64,000 nucleotides of DNA from Lingula anatina (GCF_001039355.2 NW_019776135.1:71734-135733); one strand, 5' to 3'. Numbered from the stretch's first letter, positions 54,475 through 63,559 are shown. Notes: a model not told the origin generated them from the sequence alone. Made by a program: numbers and translations.

Positions 54475-57400
54475 TTTCACTTTTTTAAAATTGCTTCTTC
54501 TGGAATTTTTTTGATGAAAGAACAGAAATGCTTTAACTGTGAGGAAATACCACAAAAACATAGCGTAAATAACTGTCACATGAAAACAAAAACAGCACAA
54601 TCACTTATCAACCAAATGTATTTGTGATCTCTTATACAGTCTTGCTGGCAGTTCCAGGATTTTGCCAAGGGGATATCATACCAGAATAAAAATATGTTTA
54701 GCAAAGTCAAAGACATGAGTTGACAGTTTTTTTACCATCATAATATGTAGGGCACAGAGTGGAAAATGTGCTTGGTTGGTCTTTTTTTTTTTTTCTCAGA
54801 GGGAGTACTTCCTAACTAGCTAAGGATGGGACATGCCATTCCCCCATCTGCCACTGACCCTATGTAATACATGAACCACAGGAACTCTTTATTTATGCTA
54901 CAACTATTGTTTGCAATAATCAGGCATTTGGTTTTCTAAAAGCAAAGCATTTACCTAATACATAAAAAACAGGTGATAACTATATAATATGGAAACTGAT
55001 ATCAAATTTCTCAAATTAAAGAAACAGATCATATGAAAGAATGACATATTTGATGCACATGATCATATCCAATACTGTATGACGGTGTACCAGTATATAC
55101 ATGCCATAATCTACATTCAATGACAGGGAGGCGAGATCGTGTACACAGTGTGTTATGACCAGTTGTCTATCTGTTATTTGTATGTACATATTTGTAAAGT
55201 CTAATGAACATATTTATATGGAGTTTAGACTCAAAATAAATATATTATATTATTATATTATAATCTTTACCTTTAAAAATAAGATAATGGCATTATGGTC
55301 CATTCAGAGAAGTCAAAACAGATGGAATTAGGTCAGGGTCAAATACAGGTACAGAGTCATATTCTAGTATGTTGCAAGGCTGAGACTATTTTGGTACATC
55401 ACTAACATTGGTTATGTCCTTATGCTTAAGTAAACTTAAAGTAATTGGTAGAAATCATTCTGCTTTTTGTTTCTCTCTCGTTCTCTCTAAGGGGGTGAGG
55501 GTTAAGTTTTCTTTAGCTGGATTGACCAGAAATTATGTTAAGGTTTATCTTGATATGTTCAACTTTTAAAGAGCATATTTATATAACTACCCTCTGAGAT
55601 TTCTGAGATTATTTGATACCTTAATTTAAAGAGGGGTAGGGGGAGAGACTTCTGAACTCTGGTCTATCGTGTATTTTCTCTTTCCACCCTGTCATGCTGG
55701 ATACAATGCAGGACTGTCTTCCTTGATGCTGAAGCATTTCATTAGATAGTCCAGAGAGGTGAGTAATATGGTTTACTAACTATGGACCAAAGTTAACCTA
55801 AGGAAGCCTTAATTGTCATCTATTTTATAAAGATCATAGTCACTTTTCCCAGGAGATTTTATGCACAAGTCCATATGTCTTATCACAGAGATCACATAGT
55901 AAGACAGTACATTAAAAAAACAAATAAATTTAATAGAGAGATTTCCTTTTTCATATCAGAAAAAAATACCTATTTTCAATGATAAATATTGACACAGCCA
56001 CTAACACCAGAATGTGCAGTTTTACTTTTATTTTATAACCCCTACAGTTTATCTGTACCTCTGCTGACCACTTTATATACCAATATTTTAGAAAACTGAA
56101 AAGAAATATTATATAATAATTTAATGCAGACATAATATTAAAGGATCAAAAATTAAATTAGGGCCTAAGGCACTGCTTGATACTCTATATACATCACTTT
56201 CAAAAAATCATCCAAGAAATACAAAATGGCAAACAGAAAATAAAGATATGTTAATATATACTATAATTAAGATGCTGCTCATCATCCATGTGAAAACTGA
56301 AATTCACACATTGTTACATACATGTGGCCAGAAAGAGCTAACCCTTATTGCTTTCAATTGTGAAGGAAGACAATAAAATCCAGAGGGTCACAGAAATCCT
56401 TTACAGGCCCTTGTTTAACAATACTTATAGCATACATTTGCAATCAAAACCCCTGCTAGGCGGATATTGATATACAAGAAAGAACATTCCAATAAATAAA
56501 GCATAACATAAAGCAAAGCATATAATATTCTGTTTGTCTTCTATTTACTCAAACTGGTAATGTATGATCACATACCACTTCAAATTCCTCCAGGTATAAA
56601 TATGTATTTCCTTGGTTAATATCATTAGTGCTTCTTCCTCAATAATGAATTTGTAAGGAAGTAATTTATACTTCAGAGGAAGCCACCTGAGAGTAGCCAC
56701 TAAGTGACAACATAAACAATATGGATTTGTATGTACAATAGCATTTCAATATAAGCATCTATATCTACATACAGACATTTGTAAACCAAAATTAAGCAGT
56801 TAAGCTGTTAGCTGACTACTATTACCACCCAGCTGGCACACACCTTACTTAACCCCACTATATTGCCTTTTCTCAATCACAGAAAATGATGAAAACAAGA
56901 CTAAAAGGACAACAAACCAGTTGCATTATCTGCGTGAAGTTTACATACCTTACACGCTTCACATGTGATTGCTCCACAGTGGAAGCCAGAGGAGGTTTCC
57001 CCACACACACTGCAGGGGAGAAGCTTCAGGCTTTTCAATCCCATGTCTGAGCCATTTCCCAGTGGGGAGCAGATAGGTGGGGAGGGTTGTGTGGACGTGG
57101 TAGATGTTGGGCTCTGTGGTTCCTCTTTTACTAGATACTGAGGTGACACTGTATCTATGAGCCCATTGGAGTTGTGTGCAAGGGGAGGGGGACGACTGTG
57201 GTCGATTGGTTCGACGACTCCTGCATTCTGTCTGTGAGCGACTGGTGGCTGTGGATGAGAGTTGTCCAAGTCGGTCAAATCAGTAACAGTAGAAGGCTCC
57301 CCTAAGCCATACGACTGAAGGAATCCGTTGTTGCTGTAGAAATCGTCATCAAAAAGTCCATAATCGTCGTAATCTCCGTAACTGCCTGGAGGGATGTTTG

Positions 57401-57548
57401 TTCCTCCGGTGAAATTGTTCATGTTTATATCTAGTCCTTGGTTTGGCAATGTGGCAGAAGAAGTGTTACTTGTTTGGTAACTCTGACTGTGACTCTGGGG
57501 CTGTGGACGCCATGTTGTTGTTAGTTTGTTTTCTTCATAGTGCAACAT
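39052..57548 (-). CDS. Nuclear receptor with two DNA-binding domains (2DBD-NR), complete, 845 aa
   Basis: Nine minus-strand exons join in one frame: 57548-56949, 51025-50881, 45279-45161, 44886-44739, 41945-41062, 40739-40616, 40340-40062, 39797-39717, 39209-39052. Total 2538 bases, with GT/AG at every border and a TAG stop. DBD1 (about 179-245) has zinc-finger cysteines 179/182/196/199 and 216/222/232/235, P-box CEACKK. DBD2 (about 267-334) has 267/270/284/287 and 305/311/321/324, P-box CEGCKG. About 21 residues separate the two DBDs. A Gln-rich hinge (Q13 at 513-525) leads to the ligand-binding domain (about 650-845), which has the FGKKIPGFRAIPMEDQICLV signature and ends in an AF-2 helix, PALLAEMYIT. 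Two DBDs with exactly these P-boxes define the 2DBD-NR group reported from flatworms, Daphnia and molluscs. It should act as a nuclear transcription factor; ligand and targets are unknown. Confidence 0.93.
39717..39797 (-). CDS. 2DBD-NR exon 8: LBD helices 8-9 region
   Basis: 81 bases, phase 1 at both ends; acceptor TTGTTGCAG, donor GACAA|GTAAGT. Encodes SDLELKEPGKIDQLSAKVS and then NAFKAYMT. The matching exon of the neighbour is also exactly 81 bases. Confidence 0.9.
40062..40340 (-). CDS. 2DBD-NR exon 7: LBD helices 4-8
   Basis: Acceptor TTATTGCAG, donor CAGACAT|GTAATT, phase 1 at both ends. It begins GFRAIPMEDQICLVRHTNY, the canonical F-x-x-L/I-x-x-x-DQ-x-x-LV of nuclear receptors, and ends LCALILLQT. 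The equivalent exon of the neighbouring receptor (63284-63559) has the same phases and nearly the same length. Confidence 0.92.
40616..40739 (-). CDS. 2DBD-NR exon 6: LBD helices 1-3
   Basis: Acceptor TTGTTTTCAG (phase 0), donor ATTCCAG|GTAATA (phase 1). It encodes APDAQEPEDPYSLDKEGVW, then EIFKNVHCLIKFGKKIP, the helix 3 part of the nuclear-receptor signature. Confidence 0.9.
41062..41945 (-). CDS. 2DBD-NR exon 5: T/A box and long Gln-rich hinge
   Basis: Acceptor TGTATTCCAG (phase 1), donor CAAAAG|GTATGT (phase 0). It starts with the DBD C-terminal extension SRIGRQPNYIKHKILQIQQE. Three psi-K-x-E SUMO-type motifs follow (VKKE 362, LKAE 401, VKQE 582), a Pro/Tyr-rich segment, and a Gln/His-rich tract (about 487-535, longest pure run 13 Q, mixed CAG/CAA). 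No fold is recognised in most of this exon. Confidence 0.9.
41946..44738. other. 2DBD-NR intron 4
   Basis: 2.8 kb between the DBD2 and hinge exons. No further exon or repeat recognised on either strand. Confidence 0.6.
44739..44886 (-). CDS. 2DBD-NR exon 4: second zinc finger of DBD2
   Basis: Acceptor AAATTTGCAG (phase 0), donor TAGAAG|GTGAGT (phase 1). It encodes GFFRRSVKEKNGLDYYCEQG through NTCRYCRYKKCLDVGMSLE. Same start and end phases as exon 2. Confidence 0.93.
45161..45279 (-). CDS. 2DBD-NR exon 3: inter-DBD linker and first zinc finger of DBD2
   Basis: Acceptor TATCATTTCAG (phase 1), donor TGTAAG|GTAACA (phase 0). It encodes GSKEQKAPSVHELFSKFP and then CSVCKAPASGFHFGAVTCEG ending CK. 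The join to exon 2 is in frame, so both DBDs lie on one reading frame. Confidence 0.92.
45518..46258. repeat. 61-bp minisatellite, about 8-9 copies, interrupted by a MITE
   Basis: Units begin AGTATGAGAGGCACCTGGTG at 45780, 45841, 45902, 45963, 46024, 46085, 46146 and 46207, all spaced exactly 61 bases. A further partial unit (45518-45560) lies on the far side of the MITE at 45564-45775. Copies are about 90 percent alike by eye; the last one is the most diverged. Confidence 0.92.
45564..45775. mobile_element. ~212 bp MITE, family 1, copy 2
   Basis: Ends CCCCATTTCCATAGATTAG and AAATCTATGGGAATAGAGCC, an imperfect terminal inverted repeat. Highly similar along its whole length to the copy at 58571. 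It lies within the 61-bp minisatellite, in the intron between the two DBDs. Confidence 0.85.
47147..47322. mobile_element. ~175 bp MITE-like element, family 2, copy 2
   Basis: Left end GTATTCAGAACAGCAGACT; the right end read on the minus strand is GCATTCAAAACAGCAGACTG. The interior shares ACCCACTAAAAAGCTTGTG and GGCCATATTTGATCCGT with the copy at 3041-3210. Confidence 0.75.
50881..51025 (-). CDS. 2DBD-NR exon 2: second zinc finger of DBD1
   Basis: Acceptor TTTTTTTCTAG (phase 0), donor CCAAGG|GTAAGT (phase 1). It encodes KFFIRSCQGESNKYVC onward, including TQCQRCRYEKCLAVGMVPK. Spliced to exon 1 it completes P-box CEACK-K. It is separated from exon 1 by 5.9 kb. Confidence 0.92.
51026..56948. 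other. 2DBD-NR intron 1 (inside DBD1)
   Basis: 5.9 kb splitting DBD1 between its zinc fingers. It holds an (ATT)n tract and other A/T-rich simple sequence. At 51193-51234 a fragment (GGATTGACCTATGTAGATTG) resembles the right end of the element at 61.2 kb. Confidence 0.6.
54428..54473. repeat. (ATT)n microsatellite
   Basis: About fifteen ATT units in 2DBD-NR intron 1. Confidence 0.9.
56949..57548 (-). CDS. 2DBD-NR exon 1: N-terminal domain and first zinc finger of DBD1
   Basis: Begins ATG TTG CAC and ends TGTAAG|GTATGT in phase 0. The 200 residues include a Ser/Thr/Gln/Pro-rich N-terminal domain with an acidic-aromatic patch (GDYDDYGLFDDDFY, about 58-71), a VKEE SUMO-type motif (140-143), and CSVCGETSSGFHCGAITCEA, the start of the finger ending in CK at 200. 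No acceptor is needed, so the ATG is in this exon. Confidence 0.9.
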
Positions 57549-58064
57549 TACACGCAGTAAGCCGCTTTTGGCGTTCTAAATAAATCTACAAACCGTTTTG
57601 CTATTGAAAATATCAACATACAGTCAATTTCTTCAGTGCAATACCTTTGCGAATACCTCGATCCCTGGAGCTTGTTGAGAGAGTCCGAAATTCTTCTGCG
57701 CTGCGCTCTGACCCAGAAAACACACAGGATCAACGAGTACCTAGCAATACTGGCTTTGGAGATATCCGGAATCAATATATATTATTGATACCTACTTCAC
57801 ATCAAATAACCCTTCATACAATGCTCTTAGGCAACTTAGGGTATGAAGAAATGAGAGAATATCTCACAACCCTTCTTTCCACGTTCCTAAAATCGGGTGA
57901 CAGGAAAATGAAAAGTTTTTAGGTTTCCGTAACAATCTTTATTTTACCATTGCCCTGTCACGTGAGCACTACAGATGTGGACGTGAATCGTCCTTGGCCT
58001 TTGAAACACGAATGAGGTAGAAGCTGTATATACTTCCGAGACCACGACGGTGAAACTCCAGCGC

Positions 58065-58073
58065 TATATATAA
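58065..58073 (-). promoter_or_regulatory. Candidate TATA box of the 2DBD-NR gene
   Basis: On the minus strand the sequence reads GTTATATATAGCGC, about 520 bases upstream of the start codon, with GC-richer flanks. A start site about 30 bases downstream would give a 5' UTR near 0.5 kb. The motif alone is weak evidence. Confidence 0.3.
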
Positions 58074-58570
58074 CGTGCGCTTTGTTGACACTTTCAAATG
58101 TTCGACGTTTTGTACTGTATACCCCATAATTGACGTAATTCATTGTCTTTGAAGGGAGGGGGGGGGGGGATAAATTCAGGGTAACAAAAACAAGATTTTT
58201 TTATACCCGTATATTTTTATGTAATTGTGTTATTATTTATTTATTAAATATAGTAAGATGTAAATTCCGTGACCCGATGATTGTACCTCAGGTGTGAAAG
58301 TGTGTTATCAATAAAAATTCATTCATAAGGTGAAAAGCAGTGAGGGAAAACTGCCCTCCACGATCTTCCATCAAGGAGTTCCAGTTAAAACTTGTTTCTA
58401 TGAATGATTTACTGTAGATACCACCCAAACATATCTGGCTAATTAAATTTTTTTTAAAAGTTGTGGATTATTTTTTCAGACGAGGCATTTTTTCTCTAAA
58501 CATTGCCATGGTCATGGCTGAACACACAGTACATGAATACGAATTACATGAAAAGACCAAAAGTACTACA

Positions 58571-58783
58571 CCCCATTTCCATAGATTAGATCGACCTACT
58601 TTAGATCGACCTAACTCCCTGGGGGTTCACGCTAAATAGCTGTCAGCCGGGCGGACACGAAAGTTAATTACCCCCTTACAGCTTGTAGTAGGCGGGACGG
58701 ACATTTAAGTCGGATTATCTGAAAGTAATCTAGTGAGACTCCCCGGGGGGATAGATCGATCTAAAATCTATGGGAATAGAGCC
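58571..58783. mobile_element. ~213 bp MITE, family 1, copy 3
   Basis: Nearly identical to the copy at 45564 (same ends CCCCATTTCCATAGATTAG and ATCTATGGGAATAGAGCC). It lies 1 kb upstream of the 2DBD-NR start codon, between the two receptors. Confidence 0.85.
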
Positions 58784-59169
58784 CTAGTTACAACACGAGT
58801 CATCCACTGCATGTGACATACAATAGTGAAATTATATCGAGGTGCAGCCGAGATACAATTTGCTTTTGTATGTCACATACAGTGGACGAAATATTAAATA
58901 GTTGCAACTGACTTATGCCATGGCTGGCGCTTCAAACAATAGGATAAATGCACCGAAGCATATGAAAATACAGACAAGCCTGCATGTGAAATACAAGCAC
59001 AATTATCCTATTGTTAGAAGTGCCATGGTATAAGTTACTCTTATTTTGTGCAAATGAATGGCAAGGAAAACTTGGCCTACCAGTACTGTAGTTTCGTTAA
59101 TGATTGAAAACCCCTAATTTTTTACGCAAATTAATAATGTACTTGGATGTCTCTTCACACAAACACACT

Positions 59170-59214
59170 TGTGTGTGTGTATATATGTGTATATATTTAT
59201 ATATATATATATAT
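59170..59214. repeat. (GT)n/(AT)n microsatellite
   Basis: GT repeats running into AT repeats. Confidence 0.85.
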
Positions 59215-59467
59215 GTCTGGGATACTGGGTAACAGTTGAAAGTCTGTCAATATATTCCCATGGGTTGGATTACAATGGGGGTGCTTTTATGTGATAGGGG
59301 GTGTATCTGTCTTATTATACCACAAATTTTTGTTTCCAAACATTGCTGTGTATTTTAAACCTTTTTAATTCTTAGTCAAAAATTACACTTAAACAACACT
59401 TTAATCTGGGGCACAGATATACCAGCCTGTTTTGCAGCTGTATATTATGGAAAAGATAGTATTGTCA

Positions 59468-59479
59468 TATATATGTGTA

Positions 59480-59511
<32 letters not shown>

Positions 59512-59512
59512 G
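59468..59512. repeat. (AT)n followed by a T run
   Basis: AT repeats, then about 17 T. Confidence 0.85.
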
Positions 59513-60071
59513 TCATATCGGGGATCATTCACGGCACACACACTAGAGAAAAACAAAAATTGCTCTTTCTCGCAAATTTTGATGGGTGTTGAAAATGGAT
59601 TGTTGTGTGTTACTATCACGTCGGTTTTCAACTTCAGTACAAAGTATTGTCCCCCATGTACATGAACTATACATATCGTTCAATTTTGGAATTTTAAATA
59701 TCTGAAGTACACTCTGCTTTTCTTAAAACAACAATGTATTATGACCCAGTTGTGTTTAGTGTCCTCCATTCAATTGTTTGTGGCGTAAAGAGTGGAGATT
59801 TCCACTGATAACATAATGAGCTGGTCACGTGAATATAAAATGAGACCAATTAGCTATATCCAGTCCCCACATTTTGGCATGTAACTCATGAAAAACTACT
59901 TAATGTCATCGCTGTTTAACTGCGGATTCAGGATCGCAGGGAGCTTTCCCAAATCTGCTAAGTGAAGTGCACTCTTTCCTGATAATCCTTTTTATGTGGT
60001 TAATGTTACATTTTCCAAAATGTATGAATACGAAGCAAAAAACAACGCATATTCTAAGTGGAAAGCATGCT

Positions 60072-60530
60072 CATAAGAGGGGCCACGCATATATATATAT
60101 ATATATATATATATTCAAATTTTGGTCCCCTCTTGGAATTTGACTAGCTGAATCATAGTTTTAAACCATTCCAAATGGCACCAGTTGCCGTCTTACATAC
60201 GTACCAAATTTTTTCGGGGCCCGAACCCCACGCCAAGTGGGGGGAGGGGGGTCGACTTCCCATCTGGGGACCCCCCCTTCAAATAATCCTGGATCGGCCC
60301 CTAAAGACTGTTAGGAATTGTTCCTTGTAACTTTCCTTTAAGATGCAAGAAAATAGAATAATACGTAGTATCAATAAAGGAATACATATACAGGGGCGGA
60401 TCGAGAATTATTTGAAGGGGGGGACTGCTGATGCAAAGCCGGCCCTCCCCCCCCCCCAACAGTGTAGAACTATGATTTAACTAGTCAAAATTCTAATTTC
60501 AGGAGGGGACCATAGGTGTGATTTTTTTTT
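60072..60530. mobile_element. Inverted pair of related short elements
   Basis: A unit at about 60393-60530 begins CAGGGGCGGATCGAGAATTA and contains AACTATGATTTAACTAGTCA and AGGAGGGGACCA. The unit at about 60072-60303, read on the minus strand, begins AGGGGCCGATCCAGGATTAT and contains AACTATGATTCAGCTAGTCA and AGAGGGGACCA. The same element is present twice, head to head, about 90 bases apart. The GGGGCGGATC-type terminus resembles non-autonomous DNA transposons, but the superfamily is not certain. Confidence 0.6.
60089..60114. repeat. (AT)n microsatellite
   Basis: Thirteen AT units at the outer end of the left member of the inverted pair. Confidence 0.9.
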
Positions 60531-61204
60531 TTTTTTTTTGGAAAGCGAAGGGGATGTCAGGATCCCCCTGCGTCTGTCATCCCGCCGTCGTTGCTATCGT
60601 CATCACCATGTACTTTAACCAATAATGTGATAATTAGTGGAAAACCATTTTATCTTTTGGCTTGAAACTTACAGAACTGATAAATATTCGTAATATGCAG
60701 GTCAAGTTAAAAAAATCAGCATGATGGGGCCATTTTCTTAAAAGTTATGCTGTTTTTTTTTCATTTTTTTTTCAGTATACATGCAACACCGATAACACTA
60801 TAAGTGGAAAAAATTTTACATTGAACTCTCATGGTTCCGAAACTAAATTCTTATTGTCCATGTTACCTGTTGTTCTGATTAAAATTTTGTGTTGATTGAC
60901 TGTGCTATTATAAGCATTATTTATTATTACATCAAAATTGACAAAATGACATTTTCTGCATCTTTATTTTCTGCTTTTTGTCGTGTACTTTTGACAACTT
61001 TGCTGGCTTGTTTTCAAACATACCGTTTTTTTTTTTAATGTGTTTTTTCCTGCACATTTAGGCATGACCCATTTAAAATATCATGGTAAATACACTTGCT
61101 GAAAGTGAAAATAGATGCTAGATGATAGTTCTCTGAAGTAGATACAGAAAATTGGTTGGTGGTGTTACAGCAACAAACTGTTTATCCCAAATTCGGTTCA
61201 TCTT

Positions 61205-61432
61205 CCTAGGTCCCATTCCCATAGACACCATCGGTCCAGACTGATCCAACTATCCAGGGACTCACACTGAGTGCAATAAACTGAAATGAATGACATGCTC
61301 CCTCCTTGCATTAAGTAGAATACAGAAAAAGTAGTGATTATAAGAGTATGTCATTCAGTTAAGCTAATTGCATTCAGCAAGTCTCTGCATAGTTGGATTG
61401 ATCTATGTAGATTTATGGGAATGGGGTCCTAG
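61205..61432. mobile_element. ~228 bp MITE related to family 1
   Basis: The left end CTAGGTCCCATTCCCATAGA and the right end read on the minus strand, CTAGGACCCCATTCCCATAA, form a near-perfect terminal inverted repeat, possibly including a CTAG target duplication. The ends resemble family 1 but the interior differs. Confidence 0.75.
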
Positions 61433-62133
61433 ACTACATTTTCTCAAGAAAAGAAGGTGGTCTGAGAAAAGCATGACTCCATTACGTAAATTGCAATTTT
61501 TTTTTTTTTTTTTAATTTTAATTAGCATTTGACCACTTACAAAATGAAAATATTTATCTGTGCAATACAGATAGCAGAGTTTTACAAGTGTAACATATTA
61601 AACAGATTGTCCACCTAGGTTTGAAGAAAGGTAACTCAGTTATGACATGACATGAACCTTCCTGACTCCATTTCAAAACATGATATCTACCTTTCACGTC
61701 CGTACCCCATTGTTAAGTCACAACCAGCTGTGCACATGTGACAACTTAACATCAATGCAAAATCCCAAAACACAGGCCATCGACGCATATTTGACAACAG
61801 TAATCGGCCAATCAGAGGCCTAGAATTCTACAAAAGTAATATTAATAATAAAATTGAGATTCATCTGAAGAGCTCATTTATGACAATTGATGCAATTGCA
61901 TTGACTGAGACAATAACATTCCAAATATTGGATGGAATATGACTGTTTTATAATAAAAACAGAGGATGTAGATTGTCCCTGGCTGTTAAATCATAGCCTA
62001 AATTCTGTTATGCCATGCATTAAAAAAGAAGTCCGTCTGCCAGGGGTTTGTGAACATAACTGATAAACCATACTCCTGTTTCTTTCCCCAAATAGTGTTA
62101 ATAAGGCATCAATAATAATATTATACAATATAC

Positions 62134-62205
62134 AATAGCATATTGTATAATATTATTATACAATATTGTATAATATTGTATAATAATATTATACAATATG
62201 CTATT
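62134..62205. repeat. Perfect palindrome: 34-base arms, 4-base loop
   Basis: Arms 62134-62167 and 62172-62205 are exact reverse complements around GTAT; the sequence is almost purely A/T. It lies about 280 bases beyond the stop codon of the upstream receptor, possibly in its 3' UTR. Confidence 0.95.
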
Positions 62206-62237
62206 TCACAGTATAGTTGAATATAAATTAACTTTCA

Positions 62238-62297
62238 TTTCCTCATTAAATAATCTTTTGAAGAAAATTTCCTCATTAAATAATCTTTTGAAGAAAA
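62238..62297. repeat. Exact 30-bp tandem duplication
   Basis: Two identical 30-base units (62238-62267 and 62268-62297) starting TTTCCTCATTAAATAATC, next to the palindrome. Confidence 0.95.
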
Positions 62298-62432
62298 GCT
62301 TCTTGCTCAGATAGGAATTTAAAAATTAGATGTCCTTCTTTTGCGAACCAATACCAGACACAATGAAGCTTTTGATGTAAAAGAACAACTATGATTACCT
62401 TTATATTTTCCCCTCTAAGAAAACAAGGCAGT

Positions 62433-62438
62433 TTTAAT
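62433..62438 (-). terminator. Possible polyadenylation signal (ATTAAA) of the second receptor
   Basis: ATTAAA on the minus strand, 44 bases after the stop codon. It is a common variant signal, but very close to the stop; weak. Confidence 0.2.
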
Positions 62439-62481
62439 TGCCCCACCTGATAAAAATATAAGCAAATATCTTTCAAATCTA

Positions 62482-62657
62482 TTATCCATTTTCTATAAAC
62501 ATCTCTTCATACAAAGGAGATGGGTGGAATTCAATATCTTCTCTCTTTTTATGCATGTCTTTTATAATCTGCTGATGTTGTATACTGATCAATCGCAGGA
62601 CTGGAAGCTGCAGAAGAATGAGTCCATACCGCTGTAGACTGTTCTCTGGAGACATCT
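62482..62657 (-). CDS. Second receptor: LBD helices 10-12, AF-2 and stop
   Basis: Acceptor CTCTGTTTAG (phase 1), stop TAA at 62484-62482. Encodes KMSPENSLQRYGLILLQLPV and ends HPSPLYEEMFIENG. The AF-2 core is LYEEMF, the classic phi-phi-x-E-phi-phi pattern. Confidence 0.87.
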
Positions 62658-63559
62658 CTAAACAGAGGAAGGAAAGGGTTATTGCACCAGGAATAAGCTA
62701 AGTGATCTAACAATGTAAAGGTCACCTGAATATATTCTATAAATGAAAACACAGTTACTGCAACTGAAAACAGCATGGGTAAAATGACAAACCATTTCCT
62801 TTGCTAGAAAAATATCATAATGAAAATTTTGTTAATTCCCGTAGTAATCATAAGTCCCCAGAAAGTGGTGTTCTCCTTTAACAGCAATGCTCTCCATCAA
62901 CATATCTCCCCAGCAGTTTTAGAGTTTCATAATATAGTACTGGTACTTACTGAACAAATACTCATAAAGTCCTGCTGAAATCTTTTCTTGTATATCATTT
63001 ATCTTTTTCTCATTTTCATACTCTCCTTCATCTACAATATTAAAGGAAAGGGCGCCATGAGAACAAAGAAATCACTAAAAAAGTATTTTTATCAAAATGG
63101 CCATACATATAAAATGAAGACAATAAACACCATTTCAACAGCAACAAGCTTAAGGCCCTAACAGCAGTATTATATAAATGCTCAGAAGCACAGACATGCT
63201 TTGTATAATCTTAATTTTGCATTTGATGTATGTATTGTTAAAATATATATTCTTTAAAACATCAAAGCTAAATAGCTAGCTACCTGAAGAAAATAACTGC
63301 AGTGCAGTGAAGAACCCCATCTCCTCATTATTCAAATTAAGCAGCTGAATTGCACTCCCTGCAGCATGAAAGTGGTCAACTATGGGTTGGAACTGAGGGA
63401 ACAACATCAGGATTTTTTGTTCAATGCGCTTTGGAAAATGAAAGTAACAGTATTCCTTGCTGACGCTATCATATAAAGTTCCAAGTAATGTATGTACCAG
63501 CTGGTAAATAGAGTTTTGGACCAGACAAATTTGATCCTCAATCGACAGTTCCTTGAAGT
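62482..63559 (-). CDS. Second nuclear receptor, C-terminal LBD exons (5' part outside window)
   Basis: Three minus-strand exons join in frame: 63559-63284, 63031-62951, 62657-62482 (TAA stop). They start at the DQ signature (DFKELSIEDQICLV), continue through an 81-base exon and end with an AF-2 helix (PLYEEMFIENG). Intron positions and phases (all phase 1) and exon sizes (276/81/176) parallel the last three exons of the adjacent two-DBD receptor (279/81/158). Both share the xIPMEDQICLV / LSIEDQICLV core. The two are therefore most likely tandem duplicates in the same orientation, about 4.9 kb apart. Its DBD or DBDs, hinge and helix 3 exon lie beyond position 64000 on the minus strand, so whether it too has two DBDs cannot be told here. 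Confidence 0.88.
62951..63031 (-). CDS. Second receptor: LBD helix 9 region exon
   Basis: 81 bases, phase 1 at both ends; acceptor AATATTGTAG, donor TTGTTCA|GTAAGT. Encodes DEGEYENEKKINDIQEKIS then AGLYEYLF, matching DLELKEPGKIDQLSAKVS-type residues of the neighbour. Confidence 0.85.
63284..63559 (-). CDS. Second receptor: LBD helices 4-8 exon
   Basis: Acceptor TTTGTTTCAG, donor TCTTCAG|GTAGCT, phase 1 at both ends. Encodes DFKELSIEDQICLVQNSIYQ onward, ending GFFTALQLFSSG. It aligns with exon 7 of the two-DBD receptor along its length, with the best identity around EDQICLV. Confidence 0.88.
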
